Assembly: GCA_030490835.1 (NCBI GenBank)
Contig: CM059973.1
Location: 55,680,008-55,744,007 of the forward strand
Direction: 5' to 3'
DNA: 64,000 nt
Source: Annona cherimola
Taxonomy: Eukaryota; Streptophyta; Magnoliopsida; Magnoliales; Annonaceae
Shown here piece by piece: positions 1 to 11,741 of the stretch. Every line of letters begins with the position of its first letter. Position 1 is the first letter of the stretch. The notes under the pieces are model-generated. The model ran no database searches. It was given only the letters and a program-made list of their open reading frames with translations, and was not told where the DNA came from. The position numbers and the translations under genes were made by a program.

Positions 1-5
1 AAGTT

Positions 6-836
6 TTGGAAGAACAAACCACTTCAACAAAGTGCACAAGTAATGAAGAGGTAACTTCCAAATTTTGTTATTCTCAATCTACTCACTCTTCCATACAAGA
101 ATGTCTCAAATGTGCTGAATTAGAAGAATTACAATATGCATATGATTCATTATATGAGGAAATTAAAAAACTAGAAAACAAGTTATCTTTAAAGAGACAA
201 CAATGCAATTCCATCATTATTGTAAATGGAAAACTAGCTGAAAGTACATCAAAACTGAAAGAAGAAAATGAACTACTATTGAAGGAAGTGGAAAAATTGA
301 AAAAGGAGAATGAATCCTTTAATGAATCATTAGCTAAATTCTCTAATCCAGGAGAAAATGTGAAAATATTTCTGAACATGACCTCTCAAAATAATAAAAG
401 AGGTCTTGGATACTCCACATTTGAGCAAAGAGAAAGCGGCAAATCGAATGTGCCAATACTTGGGAAAAATCAAACCAAAATTGCACCTATTTACATAACT
501 AAAGGGAAACGAGCTGTTTGGACCAAAATGTCAACTTTTGAACCACTACATACTTGGAGGCCTACTCCTAGATTACCAATGGCTTGTAATTTTTGCAGCA
601 AGATGGGTCATAAAATTCATAGATGCAACTTTAAGAAATTATATGACCATGGTACAAAATTAGTTTGGGTTCCAAGAAACACAACATTTGGGCTTTCAAA
701 GATAGAACAACAAAGATTAAATCAGTTTACTAACCCAAATAGACCCATAAAATGGGTACCAAAGAGATCAGATTTATTTGTTCATTTTTCAGATATGTTT
801 CAAGGCAAAGGCAAGCAACGTTTGGTTCATGGATAG
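6..836 (+). pseudogene. gag: gag-linker (coiled coil and zinc knuckle) of SIRE element 1, 5'-truncated by window
   Basis: Open frame of 276 codons; the true start is upstream of the window. The first third is Lys/Glu-rich heptad-like sequence (about residues 40-105), predicted coiled coil. A CX2CX4HX4C zinc knuckle (CNFCSKMGHKIHRC) lies near residues 192-205 and probably binds RNA in the capsid. The homologous ORF in the element at 10027-20632 has the same order. The frame ends at a TAG inside the protease N-terminus, and protease is read in another frame that is already open there. The frame relation is the same in both copies (see findings). No function beyond the retroelement is suggested. 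Confidence 0.85.
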
Positions 837-3800
837 CGGTTGCTCAAGGCATATGACCGGTGAAAGAAGTTTATTTCATAAACTCAAGCCTTGCAACGAT
901 GAAACTGTTGCTTTTGAAAATAATGAGAAAGGTAAAATCAAAGGTAAAGGAAACATTTATAGTATTTCAAATGCATGTATGGAAGATGTATTATTTATTG
1001 AAGGACTCAAGCACAATTTAATGAGTATTAGCCAATTATGTGACAAAGGATACAAGGTTGTATTTGAATCATCTATATGTAATGTATTTGATGGAGAACA
1101 TATCATGTTTAGTGGAAAAACACATGGAAATGTATATTTGGTTTCACTTGATGAACTATATGGTCAATGTCTAATGGCCATTGACAATGATCCATGGGTT
1201 TGGCATAAAAGGCTTGGGCATATAAACATGACAAATATTAAGACCCTATGGAAAAAGAGTTTGGTAGAAGGATTGCCAAAATTGAAATATGACAAAGATA
1301 AAATTTGCAAGGCATATCAATTGTCAAAACAACCTAAAATGCCTTTCTCTACCAAAAAGGAGATTTCCACCACTAGGCCACTTGAATTGCTACACATGGA
1401 TCTATATGGGTCATCCGACATTTTAACCATTGGTGGAAAGAAATATGTGTTTGTAATAGTTGATGATTTTTCAAGATTTACATGGGTAATTCTCTTAGTT
1501 AGCAAAGATGAAGCCTTCTCTATGTTTGCAACTTTTGTAAACTTGGTGCAAAATGAAAAACAATGTACTATTATGACTATTAGAAGTGATCATGGTGGTG
1601 AGTTTGAAAATAAACGATTCATAGAATTATGTAATGAAAAAGGAATTCACCACATATTTTCTGCACCAAGAACTCCACAACAAAATGGAGTGGTTGAAAG
1701 GAAAAATAGAACCATACAAGAGATGGCTAGAATAATGCTAAATGAGAGCAAATTATCCAAGAAATTTTGGGGTGAAGCTGTAAGTACAGTTTGTCATGTG
1801 TTGAATCGAGTTACCATTAGAGCAATCTTGAAAAAGACCCCATATGAGCTATGGAAAGGTAAAAAAACCAAATATTTCATATTTTCATGCTTTTGGTTGC
1901 ACATGTTATGTTTTGAACAATGGTAAAACAAACTTGGGAAAACTGGATGCTAACAGTGATGAGGCAATATTCCTTGGTTACTCATCAAATAGCAAAGCAT
2001 ATAGAGTCTTCAATAAAAGGAACCAAGTTGTAGAAGAGTCAATACATATTGTTTTTGATGAATCTAATCCATGCTTCAAAAGAAAAGATGATTTAAGTGA
2101 TGCAGATGAGATAACAAGTAGCCTTGAAAAATTGCATATGGAGAAGCAGGAAGAATCCATTGAGGAAAGGGTAAGTGAAGGTAATAATTCCTATAAACCT
2201 CCAACTGATTTAAAGTTCAAAAATGTCCATCCAATTGAATAAGTTATAGGAAATGTCTATGAAGGTGTAAAGACTAGAAGGTCAAAACAAAATATTTGTG
2301 GACAATACGCCTTTGTATTCAAAATTGAACCATCCACTATAGACCAAGCCCTTGATGATGAAAACTGGATCATAGCAATGCAAGAGAAATTAAATCAATT
2401 TGAAAGAAACCAAGTTTGGCATCTTGTTCCAAGACCAAAAGATTGCATTATCATTGGCACAAAATGGGTATTTAGGAACAAATTAGATGAAAGTGGACTT
2501 GTGGTGAGAAACAAAGCTAGACTTGTGGCAAAGGGATACTCACAAGAAGAGGGAATAGACTTTGAGGAATCCTATGCTCCGGTTGCTAGATTAGAAGTCA
2601 TTCGTATCTTACTAGCTTTTGCATCTCACATGAACTTTAAATTATTTCAAATGGATGTTAAAAGTACATTTCTGAATGGTTATATAAATGAAGAGGTGTA
2701 TGTTGAGCAACCACCTGGATTTGAGGAGAAAGATCAATCTAAATTTGTATACAAATTAACCAAAGCATTATATGGATTAAAACAAGCCCCAAGAGCTTGG
2801 TATGAGAGATTAAGCAAATTTTTGATTGATCATGACTTCCAAAAGGGAAAGGTAGACACCACTTTATTTATCAAGTACAAAGAAAAAGATATCTTAATTA
2901 TTCAAATTTATGTTGATGACATTATTTTTGGTACTACTAATGAGATTCTTTGTCAAAAATTTTCTTAGCTTATGCAGAAAGAATTTGAGATAAGTATGAT
3001 GGGGGAGCTGAATTTCTTCCTTGGACTACAAATTAAACAATCAAGTGAAGGGTTCTTCATAAACTAGTCCAAGTACATCAAGAAAATGTTAAAGAAGTTT
3101 GGCATGGAAAACAGCAAAGGGGCAAACACGCCTATGAGCTCAACCATTAAAATTGACAAGGACGAGAAAGCAAACCAGTCGATTTAAAATTATATAGAAG
3201 CATGATAGGTTCTTTATTATATTTAACTGCCTCTAGGCCTGATATATTGTTTAGTATGTGTATGTGTTCTAAATTTCAATCATGTCCAAAAGAATCACAC
3301 TTGGTAGCTGTAAAAAGAATTTTTAGATATTTAGTAAATACTACCAACATAGGACTTTGGTATCTAAAGCGTTCTAATTTTGATATAATCGGCTACTTGG
3401 ATGCAGATTTTGTCGGCTACAAGGTAGATAAAAAAAGCACTAGTGGAACATGTCAGTTTCTTAGGAACATGTTGGTTTCATGGTTTTCAAGAAAATAAAC
3501 TAGTGTTGCTCTATCTACGGCCGAAGCCGAATATGTTGCCGCTGGGAGCTGTTGTGCTCAATTGCTTTGGATGAAGCAACAACTTAGGAACTATGACATG
3601 AATTTTAAAGATATACCTATTAGATGTGATAATACAAGTGCCATATGTTTAACTAAAAATCCAGTATTTCATTCTAGGACCAAGCATATAGACCTTAGAC
3701 ATCACTTTATTAGAGAACATGTAGAAATCATGATATATGTTTGGAATATGTAAGAACAGAAGATCAAATTGCAGATATATTCACCAAATCTCTAGCAAAT

Positions 3801-3851
3801 GAACCATTTTATAAAATTAGAAATGATATGGGTATGCTTGAATTAACTTAG
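793..3851 (+). pseudogene. pol: decayed pol (protease-integrase-RT-RNase H) of SIRE element 1
   Basis: Protease DSG is at about 832-840. The integrase HHCC zinc finger has lost a Cys (KAYQ where the sister copy reads KACQ, near 1312). The DDE residues are still visible in MDLYG, RSDHGG and VVERKN. The RT YVDD motif is present near 2910-2921. RNase H ends at the TAG at 3849-3851. Damage seen: a frameshift in the A-run near 1861-1867; stops at 2240-2242, 2966-2968, 3065-3067 and 3496-3498, three of them CAA/CAG to TAA/TAG judged against the sister copy; an extra base near 3180; a lost base near 3726. These rule out a full-length polyprotein. Confidence 0.9.
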
Positions 3852-3923
3852 ATAAGCACAAGCTGGGGGGGAGCACAGGTTCAGGGGGAGCAACCTCGTC
3901 ATTTTTTGATAAATTGACAAAAA

Positions 3924-4174
3924 GGGGGAGAAGAGATCGGGATTTGAGTCTCCGTTTTAAATGCGTGTATCAATGGTTTTAAGTCTTAAATGTTTGTATG
4001 AATGATTTTAACTTGTGATATATTGGAAGAAATATGTATGTTAAACTCATATTTTTTAACTTGTGATTCATTGGAAATATATGTTAAAAATCAAAAGGCA
4101 AAAATAGTTTGTTTTAAAGACATTGAAAGGTATATACTCAAATCGGTTTTGTCAATCATCAAAAAGGGGGAGAT
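3924..4174 (+). other. two polypurine tracts of SIRE element 1
   Basis: A first tract (ttgacaaaaagggggag) lies near 3926-3942. A second (aaaaagggggagat) ends at 4174, directly against the LTR start. The second is the expected plus-strand primer. The first is an upstream near-copy, conserved in the other SIRE element (minus strand, near 11727-11743). No coding potential was seen between RNase H and the LTR. Confidence 0.7.
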
Positions 4175-5886
4175 TGTTGGAAACATGTGGAAAATAAGCC
4201 AAGTTTATGTTTTGATGATTAATAAACCAATTTGAGTAAGTGTTGGTTACTAACATGTTTGTGAAGATGATTGAAGGTTATAAAAATGAAGAATATGAAG
4301 CATGGAAAGTCAAGTCGATTTCCAAGTCGACTCAGGCATCGACTTAGGCCAAGTCGATCCCCAAGTCGACTCCAGTAGCGACTTTAGCTCGACATTTTCG
4401 TCCAGAGTTGAAAACGGGGAACCAAGCTACCGAAGTCGCAAACGAAGTCGACTCCGCATGCGACTTGGGTGAAGTCGCAGACCAAGTCGACTCCAGCTTC
4501 GACTTCGAGGCGTCATTTTCATCCAGAGTTGAAGTTGGGGATGAGAGCTGCCGAAGTCGCATCCCAAGTCGACTCCGCATTTGACTTGGGTGAAGTCGCA
4601 GATCAAGTCGACTCCAGCTTCAACTTCAGTGCGGAAATTGTTGAACGAGTTAATTCAATGACAGATTTGAAAGGAGATGGAGATCAAGACAACTCAAAGA
4701 TGGAGATCAAGACAACTCAAACACTCAAATGAAGATCAAATGGAGAATCAAAGCAATCAGGGTTGCATGAATCCATCATGTTGGATTATGAACACCTACT
4801 TGGACATCTTCCATGCATTCCAAGATTCAAGTACTCAAGAACTCAAGAAAAGGAATCCAAGGTTTTCTATGTAAATAATCATATAGTGTTCCAAAGAGAT
4901 ATAAATCAAGGGAGAACAATCAATATGAAGAAAATCAAGTGATCAAAGTCATCTCTGAAGATTTCAAGTTCAACTAACAAGCTGAAGAAGTGAAGTCGCA
5001 CCCGAAGTCGACTTTACCTGCGACTTGGGTCAAGTCGAGGACCAAGTCGACCCAGACTGGAACTTGAAGAAGCTGCGAACAGGCGAAGTCGCACCCGAAG
5101 TCGACTCCATCTGCGACTTGGACGAAGTCGCACCCGAAGTTGACTCCACCTGCGACTTGGGTCACAATGGTCGAAAATTTTTCGAATGTTGGCGCATTAA
5201 ATGCGCGCCACCTACCTCCAAATGTTCGGATTCCCTCGCAAATTATATAAGGCATTCAATATAAACGTGAAGGGTAGCTGAGAATTCATTGAATGAGCAT
5301 AACTCCCATCTCTAAGAGCATTAAGTGATCAAGCCAATATCTAGAAGAAGAACCTTGCTTCTAAACTACCAAGAGCTACTTGCCGAATCATTAAGCCTAC
5401 GTTACAAGTTCTTCTCTGCGCCAAATCTGCCTCTACACAACAGTAACGTGTAGAAACTTTCTTTTGTTATTTCTTGTTGTATTGAACTTGATTTAGTTTG
5501 GGTAACTAAGATCAAGTGTAAGCAAAGTAGTGTGTGATTGGAGTGGAACTCGTCACCTACTTATGCTGTGAATTGTTGATGCCCCCTAGAGCCGGAATCT
5601 AGAAGAGAGTAGTGGCTCTAGTTGTATTTGTAAAATACATAGTAGAACCCAAGTTACAAGAGGTGTGAGCTTGGAAGAGTGGAGTAGGGAAGGTTGCCCG
5701 AACCACTATAAAATCTTATTTGTTGATATTTATTTCTGCTCTCTGCACTATATTGCTTTTCATTTGTTTCTTCATAAAAGGGGATTAGATTAATCTGGGG
5801 TAAAGTTTCTGTTTAAGTTGAAAATTTTTAAATACCCAATTCACCCCTCTTCTCTTGGGTAATTGCCATTAACCCGGGACCAACAC
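4175..5886 (+). repeat. 3' LTR of SIRE element 1
   Basis: Starts TGTTGGAAAC after the purine tract and ends GGGACCAACA, 1,712 bp. The ends and 3' portion match the LTRs at 10027-11520 and 18933-20632. TATA-like sequence attatataagg is near 5240-5250. The U3 part is packed with SalI-type palindromes at about 4305-4625 and 4990-5165. Confidence 0.92.
4305..5165. repeat. arrays of imperfect inverted repeats built on AAGTCGACTT
   Basis: Two clusters (about 4305-4625 and 4990-5165) alternate aagtcgcNNNccaagtcgactcc with its near reverse complement, spaced roughly 30-60 bp. Equivalent arrays lie in both LTRs of the second SIRE element (10815-10990, 11258-11520, 19745-19915, 20188-20510) and in its envelope leader (13829-13950). 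The region is much richer in CG than its surroundings and could fold into many alternative hairpins. Confidence 0.85.
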
Positions 5887-8200
5887 ATTTTCCTTGCCTT
5901 TGCCTAGATACATGAAAATGATATTTCATTTATATACATAAAATGTCACGTACTTGCACATCTTATAGTTTTTCAACCCACATAAATTTCATCAACTTTG
6001 CTTAGCCCACTTGTCTTTCAAGTTGGGTGTCAATTTTTTCAATTCACACATTAGTGTGATTTGTGCTTTCATTTTGACCATTCTTTTCATTTTAATACCC
6101 TTATTTAGGGTAAGATTTCACATTCATTATAATCTTTAACTTAACATATGGATATTCAACCTCTCCCATTTATCATTTAACATCCATATTTTGCATTTTC
6201 AGATTAGCGCTCATTCATGACACTTGTTTATGAGTTAGGGCTACTAATTTCAATCCCAAATTTTTGAGATTTTATAATTTTCTCAAAACAGCCCTATCTT
6301 TTCTCATTTTGCCATATTTCCCTTTTATTTTTGCACTTAAACTAATTATACATGATCATTCCCTATCCTTGCCAATCCATACCCTTCATGTGCACCTTTT
6401 AATTACACATACATTATGTGTTAATTAAGTTCATATGAAACAGAATTTTTTCTTCAATTATAGTTTAGCTTAGACACATATTTGCACGTTAATTAGGGTA
6501 TAATCATGAAATTGAAATCCTTTAATTAAATCACTCAAAACAGCAACTTTTCCCCTCATTTTCTCTACCTTGGACGTCCCTATCATATGTGCCATATAAA
6601 CCGATTTTTAATTTTTATATTTCAACCCTTGGACGTCCCATCTTACTTTATATATAGGGAATTTTACCCTTGTAATTTCCCACATATCATGTTGTTTGAG
6701 TCATGCATCATTTTCATCCTAAATGAATGGAAAAATTCACTAAGTTGTCAATCCAACATTCCACCCAACTATGGTTCATCACATAAGCTTGGTTTAACAT
6801 AAATTAAACATGAAAGTAATTCACATAATCCATACACAAAACATGCTCAAAACAACAACACTAGTATGAAATTAATAAAAATTCCAACATAGTAAACTTG
6901 TTGTAAACAATCCTAAATTCATACATAGCCTTCTTAAATGCTTGAATTGAATCTCCTAATTCATTTGACATCTAATAACTCTATCAAGGGCTACATAATT
7001 CATCACTTAATGTTCATAATAAATTAAATATATGACTTATTGATTGAACTAGAAAACTTTCGATTTAACAAAACAAAAACTTAGTTTTAAGCACGTACTT
7101 GTGATATGTGGTTTGCCTCTTCTTGCTCAACTTGGTTTCGCCCTTTTCTTTTCTTCTTTTCTTCTTCATTTTCTTCTTCTTTTCTTCCTTTCTCCCCTTG
7201 CTTGGGATGTCACCTTGCTGGACCCTTAATTTTTTTCTCTTTTTTTTTCTGCCCAAATGGACGTTCAAGCTGTCCACTCTTGTTCCTTTTATAATGGTGC
7301 TTCTAATGCCCATTTTCCAACTCATTTAAGCTTTAATAAAATCCAATCTTTATCCCTTAATGTGCTGGCCACATTTCACCCATGTAAATTCTATTTTATA
7401 TATTTATATTTTTGCATAAAATCTGCCTAAAATCAGCTCCCTTGATCACGTCCACCCATTACCCCTCTTTTTGTCTTTTATGGACATAAAAACTGTCCAT
7501 ATGCTGCCCAATTAATGCCCCTGATCAGCAGCAGCCTTTTGATGCATTTTTGAATTTTTAAAATTACAAAAATTGCTCCAAAAAATCCCATCTTAAGACA
7601 CCTCCATTGCACCATTAAATGCATTGACTTTTCATTAATGAAAATCCACTTTTTTAATAGTAAAAGTCAACAGTTTTAATCCATATGTGGTTTAACATTT
7701 TTCCATGGGATTTAGCTTAATCAAATCCATCTATATGATAGGTCACCTTATTTTAGCCATCCATAAATAATTTCATCTCAAAATGACTTTTTTAGTGTAA
7801 GATATGAGCATTCGAAAATGTCATATGGAATTTGATGAAATTAAATCATTATCATCATAATTAAATCATGATTATCATAATCTATACTATTCATGAGGTA
7901 GAGCATTTCAACATGTGCCTACTTTCAAATTTCACATCAATCTGCCTTATGTGCTTCAAGTTATGAATTTTCAAACAATAACCTAATTTATCCCATAATT
8001 ATCATCAACTTAATCACAATTAGGGGAATAATTAGTCATGCCAAGTCATAATTTTCTACCCCTTGTTTTGTCTTTATGTATACATTGACCCACATTGAGC
8101 TAAGGTGATTAACTTAACCACCTTACTTAATCAATTGCCCTAATGTACAATTAACAATAATTAAATGTCTAAATTACATGTATGGGTCTCAAATTGTTCT
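5887..8200 (-). repeat. non-coding AT-rich stretch, probably a truncated long LTR
   Basis: No convincing gene. Read on the minus strand, a segment near 7750-7830 resembles the solo LTR at 46954-50049 (shared core gagatgaaatt-tttatggatggc near 47313-47335). It is followed in the same order by a TATA-like TATAAAAG (near 7287-7296) and a purine-rich stretch (near 7145-7195). The minus-strand start would be near 8200, and the other end is cut where SIRE element 1 ends. A small repeat, ccttggacgtccc, occurs at about 6570 and 6628. Confidence 0.4.
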
Positions 8201-8938
8201 TGGTATCACATCCTCCTCCCTTCTCTCCATCTCTCTCTCATTTCCTCCATTTCATTTCTTTCAGCCATTCCTAATTCTACCCAAATCACCATGAATCTGA
8301 GATCCCCTCTCCCTTTCCCCTATTCCATTTGCATTTTCCCTTATTCGGTACCATTCCCGCCCATTTTTCCCTATCATTCATCCCCCCTCATCTTCCCCAT
8401 CTCCGGCCGTCGCCGTAACTTCGCTGTTAGACGAGTGGCGCCTAGGTGCCGCATCACCGCGCCGTGGCGCCGATTGCAGAACAGTTCAAAATCCGCTAGT
8501 TTCCAAACATTTTGCAACACGGCTTGGTAACCCTTTCTTGCATTGCTCGAGCCTATTTGCCTTGCTATTGGTTCATGCAATTCATATGGAAGTGTGGAAT
8601 GTGGAATTATGACTTGAAGTTTGTTTGCTATTATCTTGGACTGTTTGTTTGGAGTTTGAGGGACACATATTGTTGATTGGATTGATTTGAAGCGAAGTGG
8701 ATTGGTTTGAGGTGTTGTAGCTGGAATTGAATGGTAATTGGATAAATTGATTGATTAACTACTGGCATGGAATATACTTATATCTTTGTTTGGGTGAATT
8801 TGGAGGAATTGTAGTATTATGGGCATTTAGTTTGGTTCAACTTCTATGGTATTATCACTGAATTGGGAAAATGAGCTATTTATATTGGTATTGTGGGTAT
8901 AATTGAGAAATGACTTTCTCTTTATCAAGAGTAAGAAA
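8201..8938. other. unassigned stretch, CT-rich then AT-rich
   Basis: 8210-8400 is pyrimidine-rich. 8400-8520 is GC-rich and contains one near-copy of the palindrome GGCGCCTAGGCGCC (ggcgcctaggtgcc near 8438). The rest is AT-rich. It resembles a plant LTR leader in composition, but I found no matching partner. No gene is supported. Confidence 0.35.
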
Positions 8939-10026
8939 ATGCAGGACCCCATTGAGTTTGATGCCACTAGATTTGTGTCTACATAAGCATTTAAGAGGTA
9001 TACTGATTCACTGCAGAAAAGGCACCTTGTACCAGAGCGAGGGTTAAAGATAAAGTCATTCTCAGATGCCTTTATTAATTCCTTGCACACTCAAAGGTGG
9101 TAAAAGTTTATGGAACAACCCCAACCGGCTATTGTTCCTGTGGTCAAAGAGTTTTATGCTGATGCAGTGGAACATGATCAGGGGCAAGTTAAGGTGCGAG
9201 AAAAGATTGTTCCCTTCCTCCTCAAGCAATTAATGCTTTTTATGAGTTACCTGATATTGATTATCCTGATCAATATGGAGAATTTTTGGAAAGAGAAGAA
9301 AAGAATATTAGCGAGATCACTCAAGCGTATTGTGAACATTCACCGGAGTGGAAGTCAATGGGGGGGGCAATTAACATCTTTCAAGCAGAGTGCCCTCTAT
9401 TATCATGGAAAGATGTGGTTTTACTTTATATCAACTCGATTGATGCCATTAACCCACTTGAGTGATATCACTATGGACAGGGCAATCATTCTTTATGATA
9501 TTTACTCTGATTTATCCATTAATGTGGGGAGATTCCTGTTCAATCAAATATGTGCCAATCCAGGGGCACCTAGAGGAAGCTATTATTTCCCATCACTTAT
9601 TATAGAATTATGTAAGCTTGCTGGAGTTCGATGGGAAGCCACAGAAGATGTGCTGAAGTGTTAGGCCATCATTGATGACTAATTTTTCGCAACTGAGCCT
9701 CGAGTTTGGACTACAACTACTCATCCTCAACATTCTCAGCCTACTTGGACTTCACAGCCACCATGACCTCTCCCGACGGATGTTAGGCTCGCCAACTTGG
9801 AAAACTTAATGGCAGCCCAGGCATGATATTTTCATTAGTCTAATCGGGCGATGAAGGCACACTTTAGGAGACTCATGGAGGACCGACAAATTGACATGAC
9901 TGCTTTACCACCATTCCGGTCGATACCTCCAGAGTTTACAACATGCTTTGGACAACCCTGACATCAGGTAGGAGGAGCGGGAGAGCATGACAAAGACTCA
10001 TCTTCATCCAATGCCTAGGGGAGTTA
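8939..10026 (+). pseudogene. envelope-like / 'putative plant transposon protein' ORF of the gypsy element
   Basis: The protein matches, by memory of the family, the domain often called putative plant transposon protein (PF20167-type), found as an extra ORF in Athila and SIRE elements. Recognisable blocks: IVPVVKEFYAD near 9130; LPDIDYPDQYGEFLEREEK read in another frame near 9249-9305; FISTRLMPLTHLSDITMDRAIILY (shown in parts) near 9420-9500; YYFPSLIIELCKLAGV near 9580-9630. Reading starts in one frame, shifts near 9215, and returns at a G-run (9359-9366). Stops occur near 8984 and 9101 and after 9661. It is cut by the SIRE insertion. Function of the family is unknown; an envelope role is only a proposal. 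Confidence 0.7.
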
Positions 10027-11520
10027 TATTGGTCCCGAGTTAATGGCAAAACCCAAGAGGGGAGGGGTGAATTGGGTTCTTATAAAATTCTTTGGTAAAT
10101 TAAAAACTTAATCCTTTAAAGTTTAATCCCCTTGATTGAAACAAATAGAGAGCAATGAGATAATGAAAGTAATAAAGAAAAACAGTAGGCAAGATTTATA
10201 GTGGCTCGGGCAACCTTTCCCTACTCCACTCTTCCAAGCTCACACACCGTTGTGACTTGGGTTCCACTATGTATTCCGCGAATACACTTAGAGTCTCCGC
10301 TCTCTTCTAGATTCTAGCTCTAGGGGGCATATACAATCAGAGCCTATGCTCTCTTCTAGATTCTAGCTCTAGGAGGCTTATACAATTGACACAAGTAGAT
10401 GATGAGTTACACTCCGATCATGACTCTACTTGTAACGTCTTGGTTTGATACACCAAACTCAAACCAAGCACCAAAAACAAACAATAATGTAAGAATAAGG
10501 AAGATCTACACTTTACTGAGTTGTGTAGGCAAGTTTCAGCTTGAGAAAGAATCTGTAGAAGCAACCGGTTGTGTTTCGTTGAAGCTACTTGCAACTTTGA
10601 AGCTTGTTCTTCCTTTGAAAGTGTATAGATCACTCAAATTTAGAGAAAAGCAAATAAGAACTCTTGCTTGCACTTCCTTCCTCTCTTTAGACTCTATCTT
10701 GTGTGTAACCACGTTTTCTTGAGTGTCTATTTATAGAGGAGGGAAGATTTTAAACGTTATACAAGTGGTTGGCGCGCAATAAATGTTCCAACGTTCAAAA
10801 ATTCGAACGTTACTTTCCCAAGTCGCAGGTGGAGTCGACTTCGTCGGCGACTTCGCCCAAGTCGCATGCTGGAGTCGACTTCGTGTGCTACTTCGGCTGC
10901 TCTCTAGTTTTCAAGTCTGAGTTCTGGGTCGACTTGGTTTCAGACTTGGCCTCAAGTCGATTTCGGAGTCGACTTGGGGTGCGACTTGACCAGTTCTTGT
11001 GGCAAATCAGTTTGATCCTTGTTTGATTCTCCTCTAGCTTGCTTAGCCTTTTTCCTTCAATTATTTTCATTCTGGATTGGCTTCATATTTTGTAAACCTT
11101 GCGAATCTTGGAGAGCTTGAAAACTTGTATGGTTAATTTCTCTTTGATTTGGAACGAGTTCAAGCACCTTGCTTGCTTTAGATTTATATTAGTCTTCATA
11201 TCTTGAGTTGTCTTCATCTTGAAATGAGCTTGAACCTGTGTCTTGAACTTTGAGAACCTCAAGTCGATCTTGGGGTCGACTTCGTCTGCGACTTCACCCA
11301 AGTCGCAAGCTGGAGTCGACTTCGACTGCGACTTCGAAATGTTCTGTCCCAAAATCAACGCTGGAAGGAACTGTGCATCTTCAAGTCGATACTGGAGTCG
11401 ACTTCGTCTTCGACTTGGCTTCCAAGTCGTAAGTGGAGTCGACTTGGCCTGCGACTTCAGCTGTTCACCTTCCAAATTCAAATCTGTCCTTCAGGTTCCG
11501 TTTGGAGTCGACTTCGGGAT
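10027..11520 (-). repeat. 3' LTR of SIRE element 2, 5'-truncated
   Basis: Homologous to 18933-20456 base for base with few changes. Its outer end reads TATTGG instead of TGTTGG, a single C-to-T change on the element strand. The 5' LTR carries a ~23-bp duplication (near 19638-19675) that is absent here. The segment equivalent to 20457-20632 is missing. TATA box TATAAATA (minus strand) is near 10727-10735. Confidence 0.9.
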
Positions 11521-11741
11521 ATAGTTTCCAAAATAGAACATCAAATATCTTTCAAACAGAGCATGAAACAAACATTTGAGCATAAAACATTTTTCATATC
11601 ATCATGATTCATACAGATTACAATGTAAAGCAAAAAGAAAACCTATATACAAGCTACCCAACCCAAAAATACTCTAAAACCTATGTCATGTCCTAAAACT
11701 CACTCAAAACAAACTCTATCCTATCTCCCCCTTTTTGTCAA
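11521..11741 (-). other. purine tract and spacer before the truncated 3' LTR
   Basis: On the minus strand the sequence leaves the envelope-like ORF into gattgacaaaaagggggagat (about 11743-11723), then about 200 nt of AT-rich DNA, then enters the LTR internally at 11520. The tract matches the upstream tract of element 1, not the LTR-adjacent one. A deletion therefore probably removed the true purine tract and the LTR start. No gene. Confidence 0.65.

Larger units (their letters stand above)
1..5886 (+). mobile_element. SIRE/Maximus-type Ty1/copia retrotransposon, 3' part (element 1)
   Basis: The window opens inside the gag-linker region. The order is coiled-coil/zinc-knuckle linker, protease, integrase, reverse transcriptase, RNase H, purine tract, 3' LTR. 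Integrase before reverse transcriptase shows Ty1/copia. The protease motif [10 protein letters not shown], the long coiled-coil linker and LTR ends TGTTGG...CCAACA point to SIRE/Maximus. The 5' LTR lies outside the window, so its target duplication cannot be tested. Coding regions carry several stops and single-base frameshifts, so the copy is dead. Unlike its relative at 10027-20632 it has only about 320 bp between RNase H and the LTR and no envelope-like ORF. Confidence 0.93.

Noticed and set aside
10769..11524. Frames with repeated STSSATSPKS / EVDSTCDLG-like peptides
   Set aside because: They translate the GTCGACTT LTR array in all frames; not coding.
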